From: Gemmatimonadales bacterium
Lineage (GTDB): Bacteria; Gemmatimonadota; Gemmatimonadetes; Palauibacterales; Palauibacteraceae
DNA: 62,201 nt
Direction of reading: 5' to 3'
NCBI GenBank assembly: GCA_009840115.1
Contig: VXOJ01000008.1
Coordinates: 1 to 62,201 of the forward strand
Numbering within the stretch: position 1 is the stretch's first letter; each line of letters starts with the position of its first letter. Made by a program: the position numbers and the translations under genes. The notes under the pieces are model-generated. The model saw only the letters and a program-made list of their open reading frames with translations, was not told the origin of the DNA and ran no database searches. This document shows, in pieces, positions 54,093 through 62,112 of the stretch.

Positions 54093-54449
54093 TCAGGCTC
54101 GAGGGGGAGCTCTGGGACCGCTCCCGCCGGGCAGGATCGGGCGACGTTGCCAGGCGTTCACGGTCGGGGTGCCGGGGCTGGTTTCGGCGACCAGCGACAG
54201 ATCGATCGGAATCACGAGGGGGAATCCCAGCGACACCGTGCGAGACAGCTGGCACAGCAGATGGCTGTGCCCGGGGTCGCCGTGCTCGCCGGGCTCCCCT
54301 TCAACGTGCACGACGGCGTTCGATGCTCCGGCTTCAAGCACCGCATCCACCGCCGGTAGAACGGCGAACGCCAAGGCCTGAAGGAGAACGATGGCTGGAA
54401 CGCCGAACCGGCGAAGATCCCGCGGCTGTTGAGGAGAAATCCGCTTCAC
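54093..54449 (-). CDS. Small His/Cys membrane-associated protein upstream of TonB receptor
   Basis: About 118 residues: one hydrophobic helix (VPAIVLLQALAFAVLPAVDAV) followed by a short exported segment with EGEPGEHGDPGHSHLLCQL, whose His and Cys spacing suggests metal binding, and a Pro-rich tail. It resembles DUF2946-type small proteins found beside copper and zinc uptake genes, though I am not sure of the family. The GTG at 54449 has a GGCGG site nearby; a GTG at 54491 is the alternative. Located 159 bp upstream of the receptor in the same orientation. Confidence 0.6.
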   Translation of the reverse strand: MKRISPQQPRDLRRFGVPAIVLLQALAFAVLPAVDAVLEAGASNAVVHVEGEPGEHGDPGHSHLLCQLSRTVSLGFPLVIPIDLSLVAETSPGTPTVNAWQRRPILPGGSGPRAPPRA

Positions 54450-54587
54450 AGCTTTGCCGCCAGAGGTATTCCGGGCACCGCTACTGGGCACGCCGGATCA
54501 GTGCATCAAGCTGCGTTCGGGGGGAAAACGAGTCAAGCTGGCGGCGCAGCAGTACTTTCCGTCGGGAGGCGGTTGCCGCGCAGGGCT

Positions 54588-54603
54588 AAACGGACAACCG
54601 TTT
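54588..54603. promoter_or_regulatory. Inverted repeat upstream of copC
   Basis: AAACGG, 4-nt spacer, CCGTTT, positioned 90 bp before copC and 139 bp before the divergent His/Cys protein gene. A possible operator for a metal regulator. It shares CGGACAACC with the inverted repeat in front of arsI. The rest of the 243-bp gap shows nothing I can name. Confidence 0.3.
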
Positions 54604-54692
54604 GAAGGTGTATTCGGGAGGCAGGCGGTGGACGCGCAGTCGTCCCACCCCGGATCGGCACGGGAACTAACCGGGAATCAGGACGGAATCCG

Positions 54693-55076
54693 ATGGCCGG
54701 ATGGATTCGAGACCGGGCGGTCGTCCTTGCGACCGCCACGTTGACGACGGCGGGCGTCTTCGTCTGCGCCCACCTCGCTCTGGAGACTTCATCTCCGAAG
54801 AAGGATGAGACGGTGGCGATCAGCCCCCCGACCGTCACCTTGTGGTTCACGGAAGCGCCGCAGATGGCGGGGACGTCCGTTCGTCTCCTGCCGAAGGGGG
54901 GCGAACCCCTCGACCTGGAGCCGGCGACCGCCCAGGAGGACGACTCGAGCGTCGTCGTTCTGGACGTGAGCGAGACGCTCGCGGATGGCGACTACGAGGT
55001 CATGTGGCGGGCCATGGCGCAGGACGGCCATACGATCCGGGGCGACTTCGGCTTCACGGTGCAGACCGCCCGCTGA
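54693..55076 (+). CDS. copC: CopC-domain copper-binding protein
   Basis: A 127-residue exported CopC-like protein. After the signal segment, His27 in CAHLALETSSP is the usual N-terminal Cu(II) ligand, PTVTLWFTEAP and GTSVRLL are the barrel strands, and the conserved QDGHTIRGDFGFTV end carries His113. The domain binds copper in the periplasm. No copD follows; the next gene is on the other strand. It diverges from the His/Cys small protein and the TonB receptor genes, supporting a role in metal handling for the whole cluster. Confidence 0.88.
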   Translation: MAGWIRDRAVVLATATLTTAGVFVCAHLALETSSPKKDETVAISPPTVTLWFTEAPQMAGTSVRLLPKGGEPLDLEPATAQEDDSSVVVLDVSETLADGDYEVMWRAMAQDGHTIRGDFGFTVQTAR

Positions 55077-55117
55077 ATCCCGGCCGCCGCGCCAGGGTCG
55101 TGTCGCAGCAATCCGCA

Positions 55118-55441
55118 CTAGAGTTCGGCGAGCGCCTCGGCGTTGAAGCCGACCAGCAGCGTGGTCCCCGCCAGCACGATCGGTGCGCGGTACTTTCCCG
55201 TGGGCCCCTTCAGCGCGTCGAGTTCGGTCTCCTCGGGACTCAGGTCGCGCCGACTCCTGCCCCTGGCGACAACCACCCGCTCGGCAGCCGCCAGGAGCGC
55301 CCGCACGTCGTCATCCGTCAGCGGCGCCTTCGTGGCGGATCGTTCCTCCGTGATCGTCGCGCCGGTCTCGTCGAGCACCGCACGGGTGCGTTTGCAGCTC
55401 GTTCAGCCCGGGCGCTGGTAGAACAGCGTCACCTCGGTCAT
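55118..55441 (-). CDS. Putative ArsC/glutaredoxin-like selenoprotein with in-frame UGA (UxxC)
   Basis: Read through a TGA at 55405-55403, this is a 107-codon gene: residues 1-12 MTEVTLFYQRPG, Sec13, then TSCKRTRAVLDETGA, and a C-terminal half ending KYRAPIVLAGTTLLVGFN. That order (beta-strand, PGxxxC, then the cis-Pro APIV) is the thioredoxin-fold layout of ArsC/Spx/glutaredoxin-type proteins, in which position 13 is normally Cys; UxxC replaces CxxC. ATG 55441 has a GAGGAG site 6 bp upstream, so translation clearly begins before the TGA. It follows DinB by 10 bp. If read conventionally it would be a 12-residue peptide plus an orphan 86-residue frame. A point error changing TGC to TGA is the main alternative. 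Confidence 0.72.
55372..55401 (-). promoter_or_regulatory. Candidate bacterial SECIS hairpin after the UGA codon
   Basis: Directly downstream of the TGA the mRNA can fold a GCACC/GGUGC stem (55389-55375) with a 5-nt apical loop CGUGC that starts 19 nt after the UGA, with a G in the second loop position as bSECIS elements usually have. A competing fold pairs CGAGC (55401-55397) with GCUCG (55376-55372) around an inner CGCA/UGCG stem. Folds were drawn by eye and no energies were computed. Confidence 0.45.
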
Positions 55442-55451
55442 CTCGATCTCC

Positions 55452-55964
55452 TCACAGATATCGCTCCCTGAGCACGTCCCGGTGGTGAAGCTCGTGGCCG
55501 GCGATGATGTGGATGAGCGCCCGCACCGTGAACTCGGCGCCGCTCGCGACGCCTCGGCGCGAGAGCGTGTCCTCGTCGAGCGAGCCGAAGAAAGCCGCGT
55601 TCGCGGCGCGCAGCGCCCGGAATTCACGTAGCAGTTCAGGGAGGGGACGGCCGGCCGCGTTCGACGCCCCGGCCCATTCGTCCTGATCCATCCCCGGCAG
55701 TTCCGCCGAATCGGCACGGGCGATGTGCAGCGCCCGGTAGGAGAAGATCCGCTCGGCGTCGATCACATGACCCAGGACTTCGCGGCACGTCCATTTCCCG
55801 GGCTCGTACGCGAAGACCTCGCGCTCGACGGGGAGGTCCCCGAGAAGCGCGTCGAGCGCGTCGGGCGCCTCGGCGAGGACGTCGGCGAGGGGCCGGTCGT
55901 CCGGCACGCGGTCGATGTAGATGGCGTAGTAGTCGCCGTGCTCGTCGGCTCCAGGTCGTTTCAT
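55452..55964 (-). CDS. DinB-family four-helix metalloprotein
   Basis: A 170-residue DinB/DUF664-type protein. The three metal-ligand histidines of the fold are in REVLGHVIDAER and the C-terminal HIIAGHELHHRDVL. Members include thiol S-transferases using bacillithiol or mycothiol, and DNA-damage-induced proteins of unknown role. ATG 55964 (MKRPGADEHGDYY) is the natural start. It ends 10 bp before the putative selenoprotein, so the two likely share an mRNA; a thiol-redox link is an inference. Confidence 0.86.
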   Translation of the reverse strand: MKRPGADEHGDYYAIYIDRVPDDRPLADVLAEAPDALDALLGDLPVEREVFAYEPGKWTCREVLGHVIDAERIFSYRALHIARADSAELPGMDQDEWAGASNAAGRPLPELLREFRALRAANAAFFGSLDEDTLSRRGVASGAEFTVRALIHIIAGHELHHRDVLRERYL

Positions 55965-56031
55965 GGCGGGCAGACTATCGACCTCGCCGCCGTGGCGACA
56001 GCTTGTCCGCATGATACACCGCTCAACTCAC

Positions 56032-56955
56032 ATGACCGGGTCGGGAGCGGCGGCGTCTCGGGCGCCGCGCAAGGTGGCTGCCGGACCGCGAAGCCTGGTC
56101 GCGATGGTCGCCTGTGCCCTGTTCGGAACGGTTTCGGGCGCCCTCGCGCAGGGTACCCCGGTGGCCTGCGTGGCCCCGGGCTCCCCGCTGCGCCTCGACC
56201 ATGTACCTGTCGCCGTTGGCGACCTCGAGGCCCTGTCGCAGCGGCTCACCGACGAGTTCGGCTTCCGTGTCCAGGATCCCGAGCGGGGCGAGAACGGTCT
56301 TGCGGCGGCGGCGATTCCGTTCGGCGACGGGACCCGGCTCGAACTGAAAACCGTGGCGGCTGCCCCCGGTCCCGATACGCCGGGTGCCGCGGAGGCGCAG
56401 CGTTACGCCGACCTCATCGCCGATGGTGGAGGCGGAGCGTATCTCGCGCTCTCCGGTCCGGATCCGGCCGGCGTCCTGGACATCGCGGGTGAACTGGAAC
56501 CCGCCCTGGCCGCGACCTCCGGGGAAGCCGGTCGCCGCGTCGGCTTCCCTCGGGACCATCCCCTGCACGCGGTGTTCTTCGTCGACCCCGATCCGGGCGC
56601 ACGAGAGCCGCCGATCATGTCCGGGGCGCCCGAACACCCGAACCGGGCCCGGGGCCTGCAGGCCGTCTGGATCATGGCGGAAGATCCGGAACGCCTCACC
56701 CGGTTCCTGCTCGCCTTCGGGGCCCGCGACTGCGGCCCGTCGCGTCACCCCGAGCACCTGTACGGCCGCGCCGTCGGCATCCGCGGCGGGACCGTGTACG
56801 TGGTCGACGCACGCCTGTGGATGGCCGACCCCGGCTCGGCGCCGGTCGTGTCGCTCACCGTTCTCGGCGGCCCCGAGTCCGTCTCCGACAACATCGTCCT
56901 CGGAAGCGCCGGCGGACTCTGGATCGAACTGCGACCCTCCGAGGGGAACGAATGA
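56032..56955 (+). CDS. Exported VOC/glyoxalase-like domain protein
   Basis: About 307 residues with a basic n-region and signal peptide (cleavage near SGALAQG). The mature part has a glyoxalase-like repeat structure: LRLDHVPVAVGDLEALSQRL with a metal-type His, a central acidic loop, then a second half LHAVFFVDPDPG and GLQAVWIMAEDPERLTRFL. It resembles the glyoxalase-like (PF13468-type) proteins, but substrate is unknown. The start could also be ATG 56011; neither has a good ribosome binding site. Its stop overlaps the next start as ATGA. Confidence 0.72.
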   Translation: MTGSGAAASRAPRKVAAGPRSLVAMVACALFGTVSGALAQGTPVACVAPGSPLRLDHVPVAVGDLEALSQRLTDEFGFRVQDPERGENGLAAAAIPFGDGTRLELKTVAAAPGPDTPGAAEAQRYADLIADGGGGAYLALSGPDPAGVLDIAGELEPALAATSGEAGRRVGFPRDHPLHAVFFVDPDPGAREPPIMSGAPEHPNRARGLQAVWIMAEDPERLTRFLLAFGARDCGPSRHPEHLYGRAVGIRGGTVYVVDARLWMADPGSAPVVSLTVLGGPESVSDNIVLGSAGGLWIELRPSEGNE

Positions 56956-57896
56956 CGCGCCACACGCTCGACGCCCGGACTTCCATCGTCGACCTGCAGT
57001 TCCAGGGCTTCGATCTCGCCATCGGGACCGGCGTCCTGGAGACCGGTGACGGCGTCGCGCTCGTCGACCCCGGGCCCACGACCTGTCTCCCCGCACTGGA
57101 AGCGGGGCTCGGGGAAGCCGGGTTCGCCCTCGCCGACGTGCGCGCCGTCCTGCTCACGCACATCCACCTCGATCACGCCACGGCCGCCGGGACGATCGTG
57201 CGCCGGGTGCCCGAAGCGCGGGTGTACGTCCACCCCGTGGGGGCGATCCACATGATCCGGCCCGAGCGTCTCCTGGCCTCCGCCGGCCGCATCTACGGCG
57301 ATCTGATGGAGACGCTGTGGGGAGAGTTCCTCCCGGTGCCCGCGGAGTCCGTGTCCGAGGTGGACGAGGGAGACGCGCTTCAACTCGGCGGCCGCACGCT
57401 GCGCGTCGCCTACACGCCCGGCCATGCGAAGCACCACGTCGTCTATTTCGAGGAGCACGGGGGGACGGCGTGGGTGGGCGATGTGGGCGGCATCCGCATC
57501 CCGCCGGGGGGCGTGATTCCCGTGACGCCGGTGCCCGACATCGACGTCGAAGCCTGGAACGCGAGCATGGAGCGCGTCATGGAGTGGGATCCCGACCGCA
57601 TCGTCCCGACCCACTTCGGCGCGGTCGAGGATCCGGCTGCCCATTTCGCCGAACTCCGCGACCAGCTCGCGCGCTGGGCACGCACCGTGCGCGAGTCGCT
57701 GGGGAACGAGGATCCGGCGGAGCCGGACACGTCCGCCGACCCCGCACGGGCCCGGGCCTTCGCGGCGTGGGTGGAGGAAGACCTGCGCGGGCGCATGCCG
57801 GCCGAGCCGGTGGACACCTACGTCAACGCGTTCGGCGCGCGCGACTCGTGGTGGGGCCTTGCCCGCTACTGGCGCAAGCGAGCCGCGGCTGCATGA
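56952..57896 (+). CDS. Metallo-beta-lactamase-fold hydrolase
   Basis: A 314-residue MBL-fold protein with the full metal motif LLTHIHLDHATAAG (His-x-His-x-Asp-His), TPGHAKHHVVYF, VGDVGG and IVPTHFGA. It would hydrolyse an ester, thioester or phosphodiester; the substrate is unknown. No signal peptide. It is coupled by ATGA to the VOC gene before it and to the small membrane protein after it, which makes a three-gene unit. Confidence 0.88.
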   Translation: MTRHTLDARTSIVDLQFQGFDLAIGTGVLETGDGVALVDPGPTTCLPALEAGLGEAGFALADVRAVLLTHIHLDHATAAGTIVRRVPEARVYVHPVGAIHMIRPERLLASAGRIYGDLMETLWGEFLPVPAESVSEVDEGDALQLGGRTLRVAYTPGHAKHHVVYFEEHGGTAWVGDVGGIRIPPGGVIPVTPVPDIDVEAWNASMERVMEWDPDRIVPTHFGAVEDPAAHFAELRDQLARWARTVRESLGNEDPAEPDTSADPARARAFAAWVEEDLRGRMPAEPVDTYVNAFGARDSWWGLARYWRKRAAAA

Positions 57897-58129
57897 AGCT
57901 GAAGCCGCATGCCGCGGGGATCGCGAGCCTTCTCGTCCCGGGTCTCGGTCAGCTCCTGCAGCGTCGAATCCGCGCGACGGGCGTCTCGCTGGCCAACGCC
58001 GCCTTGCTGGTGTATGCGATCACGCATTGGATCGCGGACGGCGAGCCGCTCGACTTGATGTGCTTCATCGTCTGCGCGGCCGTCCACCTGTTCCAGGCCC
58101 TCGAAGCCGTAGAGCACGGACAGCGGTAG
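57893..58129 (+). CDS. Small TM2-like membrane protein
   Basis: A 78-residue protein with two or three hydrophobic helices. The N-terminal ASLLVPGLGQLLQRRI is the PGxGQ turn of TM2/DUF5683-type proteins, followed by GVSLANAALLVYAITHW and LMCFIVCAAVHLFQAL. It starts in the ATGA overlap with the MBL-fold gene. Function unknown. Confidence 0.75.
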   Translation: MKLKPHAAGIASLLVPGLGQLLQRRIRATGVSLANAALLVYAITHWIADGEPLDLMCFIVCAAVHLFQALEAVEHGQR

Positions 58130-58166
58130 CGGCCGTTTTCGGAGTCCCGTGTAAGCTGGCGGGCTG

Positions 58167-59159
58167 TCAGCTGGCAGCGGGGCGGACCACGATCGTGATT
58201 TCCTCGTCGGCGAACAGGCCGCCGTCGTCGGCGCGGCCGCGGAGGATGTAGGTCCCGGGCCGCGAGAAGCTCACGGTGACGGTCCAGCGGTCGTCCTCCG
58301 GCAGGTCCGGGGGGCGCCACAGTGGCGACCACGGCGAATTGGCGCCCGTGCGCGTGTCCTCCCACACCTTCACCTGCGGCGGGTCGAACGTCACCTCCCC
58401 CTCGCCGCGATAGACGAACCACGACATGAAGAGGCCGTTCACCTTCTGCACCGTCACGCGCGACGGGGGCCGGAGCTGGCGGCCGCTGAAGCTGGGGATG
58501 GCGTTCGCGATCGAGTCGACGCGGGCGGAGTCCTCCGCGGTCTCCGGCGGGTCGGGCGGCCCGGGGCGGAACGCCCGCAGCAGGCCGTCGTCCTCGACGA
58601 TGACGCTCACCGTGACCGGCTGGCCGACGATCGCCTCGCGCGTACGCTCACCTTCGAGCGTGATCGTCGGCGGTTCGTTGGACCGCATCTCGGCGTTGCT
58701 CGAACCCGCGCCGAGCGCGCCCGTCTCCGACATGATCACCGTGTTGTCGACGATGTAGTCCGGCCGCAGCGACGCGTAGGCGTGCTCGGTGACGCCGTGG
58801 CTCGTGAGCGTCCACACGAGTTCCTGGTCGCCCCAGTCGGCGGGGACGCGGACCTTGAACACGAAGCGGTTGCGGCGCGGGAGAAAGTGGGTCGGCTGCC
58901 CCCGGTCGGCGGGCCCCGGCGAGAACATGTTGTCCTCGCCCACCGGGACGTCGATCTCCTCGAGCCAGTTCCGGTTCATGTAGCCGAACAGGAAGTTGAA
59001 CGACCCGTCCTCGTTCTGTTCCCATCCCTCGAACGCCGGGGCCACGTTCTGACCCCGCGTATAGGTCTGGGCTTCCGAGCCGACGGGGAACGCGGCGGCG
59101 GCGAGGATCAGCGCCAGAAGCGGCACGGCCGGCGCCCCGGGCCGTGCGACCCGGGGCAT
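58167..59159 (-). CDS. Exported Ig-like protein, partner of the CxxCH/copper-monooxygenase-like protein
   Basis: A 330-residue secreted protein with a signal peptide (cleavage near GSEAQT). It has beta-rich segments RFVFKVRVPADWGDQELVWTL in part, an Ig-like insert ITLEGERTREAIVGQPVTVSV, and a terminal VSFSRPGTYILRGRADDGG module, which is typical of invasin/cadherin-like Ig folds. No catalytic motif is evident. It lies 20 bp downstream of the heme/copper protein gene in the same operon, and I recall the two families occurring together in Acidobacteriota and Gemmatimonadota. Confidence 0.72.
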   Translation of the reverse strand: MPRVARPGAPAVPLLALILAAAAFPVGSEAQTYTRGQNVAPAFEGWEQNEDGSFNFLFGYMNRNWLEEIDVPVGEDNMFSPGPADRGQPTHFLPRRNRFVFKVRVPADWGDQELVWTLTSHGVTEHAYASLRPDYIVDNTVIMSETGALGAGSSNAEMRSNEPPTITLEGERTREAIVGQPVTVSVIVEDDGLLRAFRPGPPDPPETAEDSARVDSIANAIPSFSGRQLRPPSRVTVQKVNGLFMSWFVYRGEGEVTFDPPQVKVWEDTRTGANSPWSPLWRPPDLPEDDRWTVTVSFSRPGTYILRGRADDGGLFADEEITIVVRPAAS

Positions 59160-59179
59160 GGAGGCGGGTTCGGGCACGG

Positions 59180-60787
59180 TTATCGTTCCCGGCGGTCGCC
59201 GGGGTCGCGGCCGTCCCCGGATCCCGTCCCGCCGTCGCCGGAAGACTCGGCCTCGGTGGCGGCATCCGGCTGCGCCCATTCGGCGTCCGCGAAGTAGCTC
59301 ATGTCCCCGTTCGCGGGGATAACCATGCACAGCGGACAGCCGACCACATGGTCGTTGGGGCCGAGCGCGAGCCGGTGCCGGCGCATGGCCATCTCCTCCA
59401 CGAACTGTTCATCCGACATCTCCACGCGCATGCCGAGGTCGATGAACATGTTCGCGACGGAACGGTTCCCGGAGCCCTGCCAGTTGCGCGTGTCCGGCAC
59501 GTTCCGGTTCGCCTCGGAGGTGTCCATGTAGCCGATGATGTGGAGGACCGTCCCCTTCGGGAGGAGCGGCTGGTGATCCTGCGCGTAGGTGTATCCGCGC
59601 ACCCAGTTGTGGTCGTAGCCGACGCAGTTCAGCGTCTCGACGTTGAACCCCCAGATCGCCTCGAGGCACATGCGCATGCCGGGCGCGTGCAGGTGCGGCT
59701 CGAAGGTCACGAGCTTCGTGTGCTGGTTCAGCACCTTGTAGGCGTGCAGTTCCTGCCCTTCCACGCCGGGCCGGATGTCGATGTCGCTTCCGTTGCCAAG
59801 CCCGAGGATGGTCCGCCGGTACTTCGGCTCGTAGTCCTCCGGATGGAAGCGGAAGCCGATCTCGAGGTGAGCGCGCGTGTCGCGGCCGTTGGAATGGAGG
59901 TGGACGGAGTTCGACACCACCGAGGAGCCGGCCCTGAGCAGGCGGCCCGCCTCCTCGTCGAAGAGGTCGGGTTCGCGGCCGACCTCGTGCACCGGCCAGC
60001 CGGTGTCCGTGGAGGCGCGGCTCGCGCCGGGGCCCGTCTCCTGGTCCCCCTCGAGCACGCGCGTGCTCCAGATCATGTGGTGCACGACGAAGCGGCCGCC
60101 GACCGTGTGGCGCCCGCCGTGATCCCCATCCCTGCGCTGCGGCACGTCGTTCACCTCGCGGATCTCGACCGACTTCACGTAGCGGTCCTCGGTGAGACCC
60201 GTGGGCACGCTCTCGATGTCCCCCCACCAGTCGGGCGCGTCCCCCTTTACCAGCACCTCCGGGAGCTTGATGATCAGGTCGGGCTCGCCCGCGGCCCACA
60301 CGACGTCGTCGTCGAACTCGAGCGGGGGCGGCAGGTCCGCCGGGTCGCCCTCGGGCGTGCCCGCCCGCCGCCAGGCGTCGAGCGCCTCGATCTCCCACTC
60401 GTCGAGCGACATGTCGTCCTTGAAGTGCTGGATGCCGATGTCCTTTTCCACGTACCACGGGGGCATGGCGCCGGCCCGGTCCCGGATCTGGGTCCGGCGG
60501 GCGATCATGCTCGCGTAGGGCTGGACGTCGTCGTACGTGACGAGCGGCATCGGGGCCACGCCGTTGTCGCGGTGGCAGCGGACGCACGCCCGCTGCAGGA
60601 TCGGCGCGATGTCGCGGCTGAAGGTCACGTCGTCCGCCTCGGCGCCCGGCGTCCCTATTGCGGCGTGGCGCGCCGTCTCGGCGGGCCCACCGTTCTGCGC
60701 CGCCATTCCGCCGGCGGAGAACAACATGAGGACGGGCAGGACGGAAGATCTCCGGACGAGAGACAAGATCCGCGTGGTGTGCGGCAT
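59180..60787 (-). CDS. Cytochrome c plus copper monooxygenase-like (PHM-type) exported protein
   Basis: A 535-residue exported protein. A heme c site CVRCH lies near residue 65 (DIAPILQRACVRCHRDNG). The C-terminal two-thirds show the pattern of a peptidylglycine monooxygenase-like (ascorbate-dependent type II) fold: His-His in FVVHHMIWS, His-x-His in VHLHSNG, and EPHLHAPGMRMCLEAIWG with a candidate Met ligand. The combination is typical of large families in Acidobacteriota and Gemmatimonadota. Activity is unproven. AGGAG is 8 bp upstream of ATG 60787. Confidence 0.78.
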   Translation of the reverse strand: MPHTTRILSLVRRSSVLPVLMLFSAGGMAAQNGGPAETARHAAIGTPGAEADDVTFSRDIAPILQRACVRCHRDNGVAPMPLVTYDDVQPYASMIARRTQIRDRAGAMPPWYVEKDIGIQHFKDDMSLDEWEIEALDAWRRAGTPEGDPADLPPPLEFDDDVVWAAGEPDLIIKLPEVLVKGDAPDWWGDIESVPTGLTEDRYVKSVEIREVNDVPQRRDGDHGGRHTVGGRFVVHHMIWSTRVLEGDQETGPGASRASTDTGWPVHEVGREPDLFDEEAGRLLRAGSSVVSNSVHLHSNGRDTRAHLEIGFRFHPEDYEPKYRRTILGLGNGSDIDIRPGVEGQELHAYKVLNQHTKLVTFEPHLHAPGMRMCLEAIWGFNVETLNCVGYDHNWVRGYTYAQDHQPLLPKGTVLHIIGYMDTSEANRNVPDTRNWQGSGNRSVANMFIDLGMRVEMSDEQFVEEMAMRRHRLALGPNDHVVGCPLCMVIPANGDMSYFADAEWAQPDAATEAESSGDGGTGSGDGRDPGDRRER

Positions 60788-60859
60788 CACATGGCTCCTT
60801 GCGGGAGGACTCGTTCGCAAAAGGGTACGCAACGGGCGAAGCCCCGGTCAAACACCGCG

Positions 60860-62112
60860 CTAGCGACTGCCGTCCGCGCCACCCGGAGCGGGCGACCCCA
60901 GCTCGAGGGGGATGTTCGCCGGCAGCCGCCTCAGGATGATCGTCGGGACATCGAACTCATCGGTCTCGACGAAGGCGACGACGCCGTCGGGCCCGAACGC
61001 GTCCGGCATGGGCGTGTCCTCCAGGGACAGGGTGCCCATGTACTCGCCCTCCGGCGAGAAGACATCGATCCAGCCGGCCGCCGCCGGCTCCCCCTCCGGG
61101 GCTTCGCCCGAGGGTGCGACCTGCACATCGATCTGCGCCAGGGGATCGCTCCCCCAGCGTTGAACCCAGATCGCCCCTTCCCACGTCGTCCGAAGCTCCC
61201 GCACGATGGGCACCTCCGGCATGAAGCTCGCGTTCGCCGCCGCGTCGCGCATGCCGGCCACCAACTCCTCCACCATAGCCGCCACCTGCGCGCGAAGATC
61301 CGGCGGAAGATCGTCGAACGACTGGCCGTTGACCTGTCCCGTAACGGAGGCTTCCAGAGCTTCCAGCATCCGGGCCCGGGCGCGCTCCCGGAGCGACTCC
61401 GTGACCGGCTCGGGGTGGAGGGGGCGGCCCACGACACGGACCGGAGCCCCGGGGGCCGGCTGGATCTTGATCGCGTAGGCGGAGGAGTCCGAATACGCCA
61501 CACCGCCACCCGGGAGGACATCGAACACGAGGTCCGGCACGAACCCCGTGAACGCGTCGCCGAAAGCGTCGAACATGTCCGACGGATCCGCGGCCTCCAT
61601 CCTGACCTCCCGCACCGGCTGCGCACCTCCCACCCTTCCGCGAACGGTGCCGCAGCGGCCTCCTCCGCATCGGCGAGCGACATGCGATAGATGGTGCGGT
61701 CGCCGGCCTGGACGGACACTTCCCCGTTGCTGAAGCGCGCGTCCGCACCTCGGGTCAGGAACAACGTCTCCCCCTCCCGGGCGGAGCGCACGGCCTCCGC
61801 CGAAGCGGTCTCGGAGCCGCCCTGGATCGCGAAACGTATCGCGCGCTCGAACGACCCATCGGGGCCGAACAGGAGGTAGGCACGGTGACCGTTGTCAACG
61901 ATCACGACCCCTCCGCCGGGCCGGGCCACCATGTGCCCCACGTCGCGAAGCTCGCCCGGGCCGTCGCCCCTGCGCCCGAACTCCGCCACCAGGCCTCCGG
62001 CCCCGTCCACGACCACGATGCGCGTGGAGGACCCGGCTTCGTCCCGGATGTAGAGCCGGCCGGCCGCATCGAAGTCCAGGTCCGCGATCTCCGTGAACGC
62101 GTCCCCCCCCAC
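60860..62112 (-). pseudogene. Six-bladed beta-propeller protein, copy 3, frameshifted and 5'-truncated
   Basis: A third propeller relative of the genes at 23-26 kb. The first reading frame (from about 62112) gives IADLDFDAAGRLYIRDEAG, GRRGDGPGELRDVG and DRTIYRMSLADA up to APFAEGWEV near 61625; the propeller then continues in another frame from 61633 (VREVRMEAADPSDMF, then EGAIWVQRWG and MGTLSLEDTPM). One base is missing, or two are extra, near 61617-61650. The N-terminus with its signal peptide lies beyond the poly-G contig end. A sequencing or assembly error is as likely as a real mutation. Confidence 0.75.

Noticed and set aside
54533..54850. 105-codon minus-strand frame opposite copC
   Set aside because: Overlaps the CopC start region antisense and shows no domain; the intergenic part has no ribosome binding site for it.
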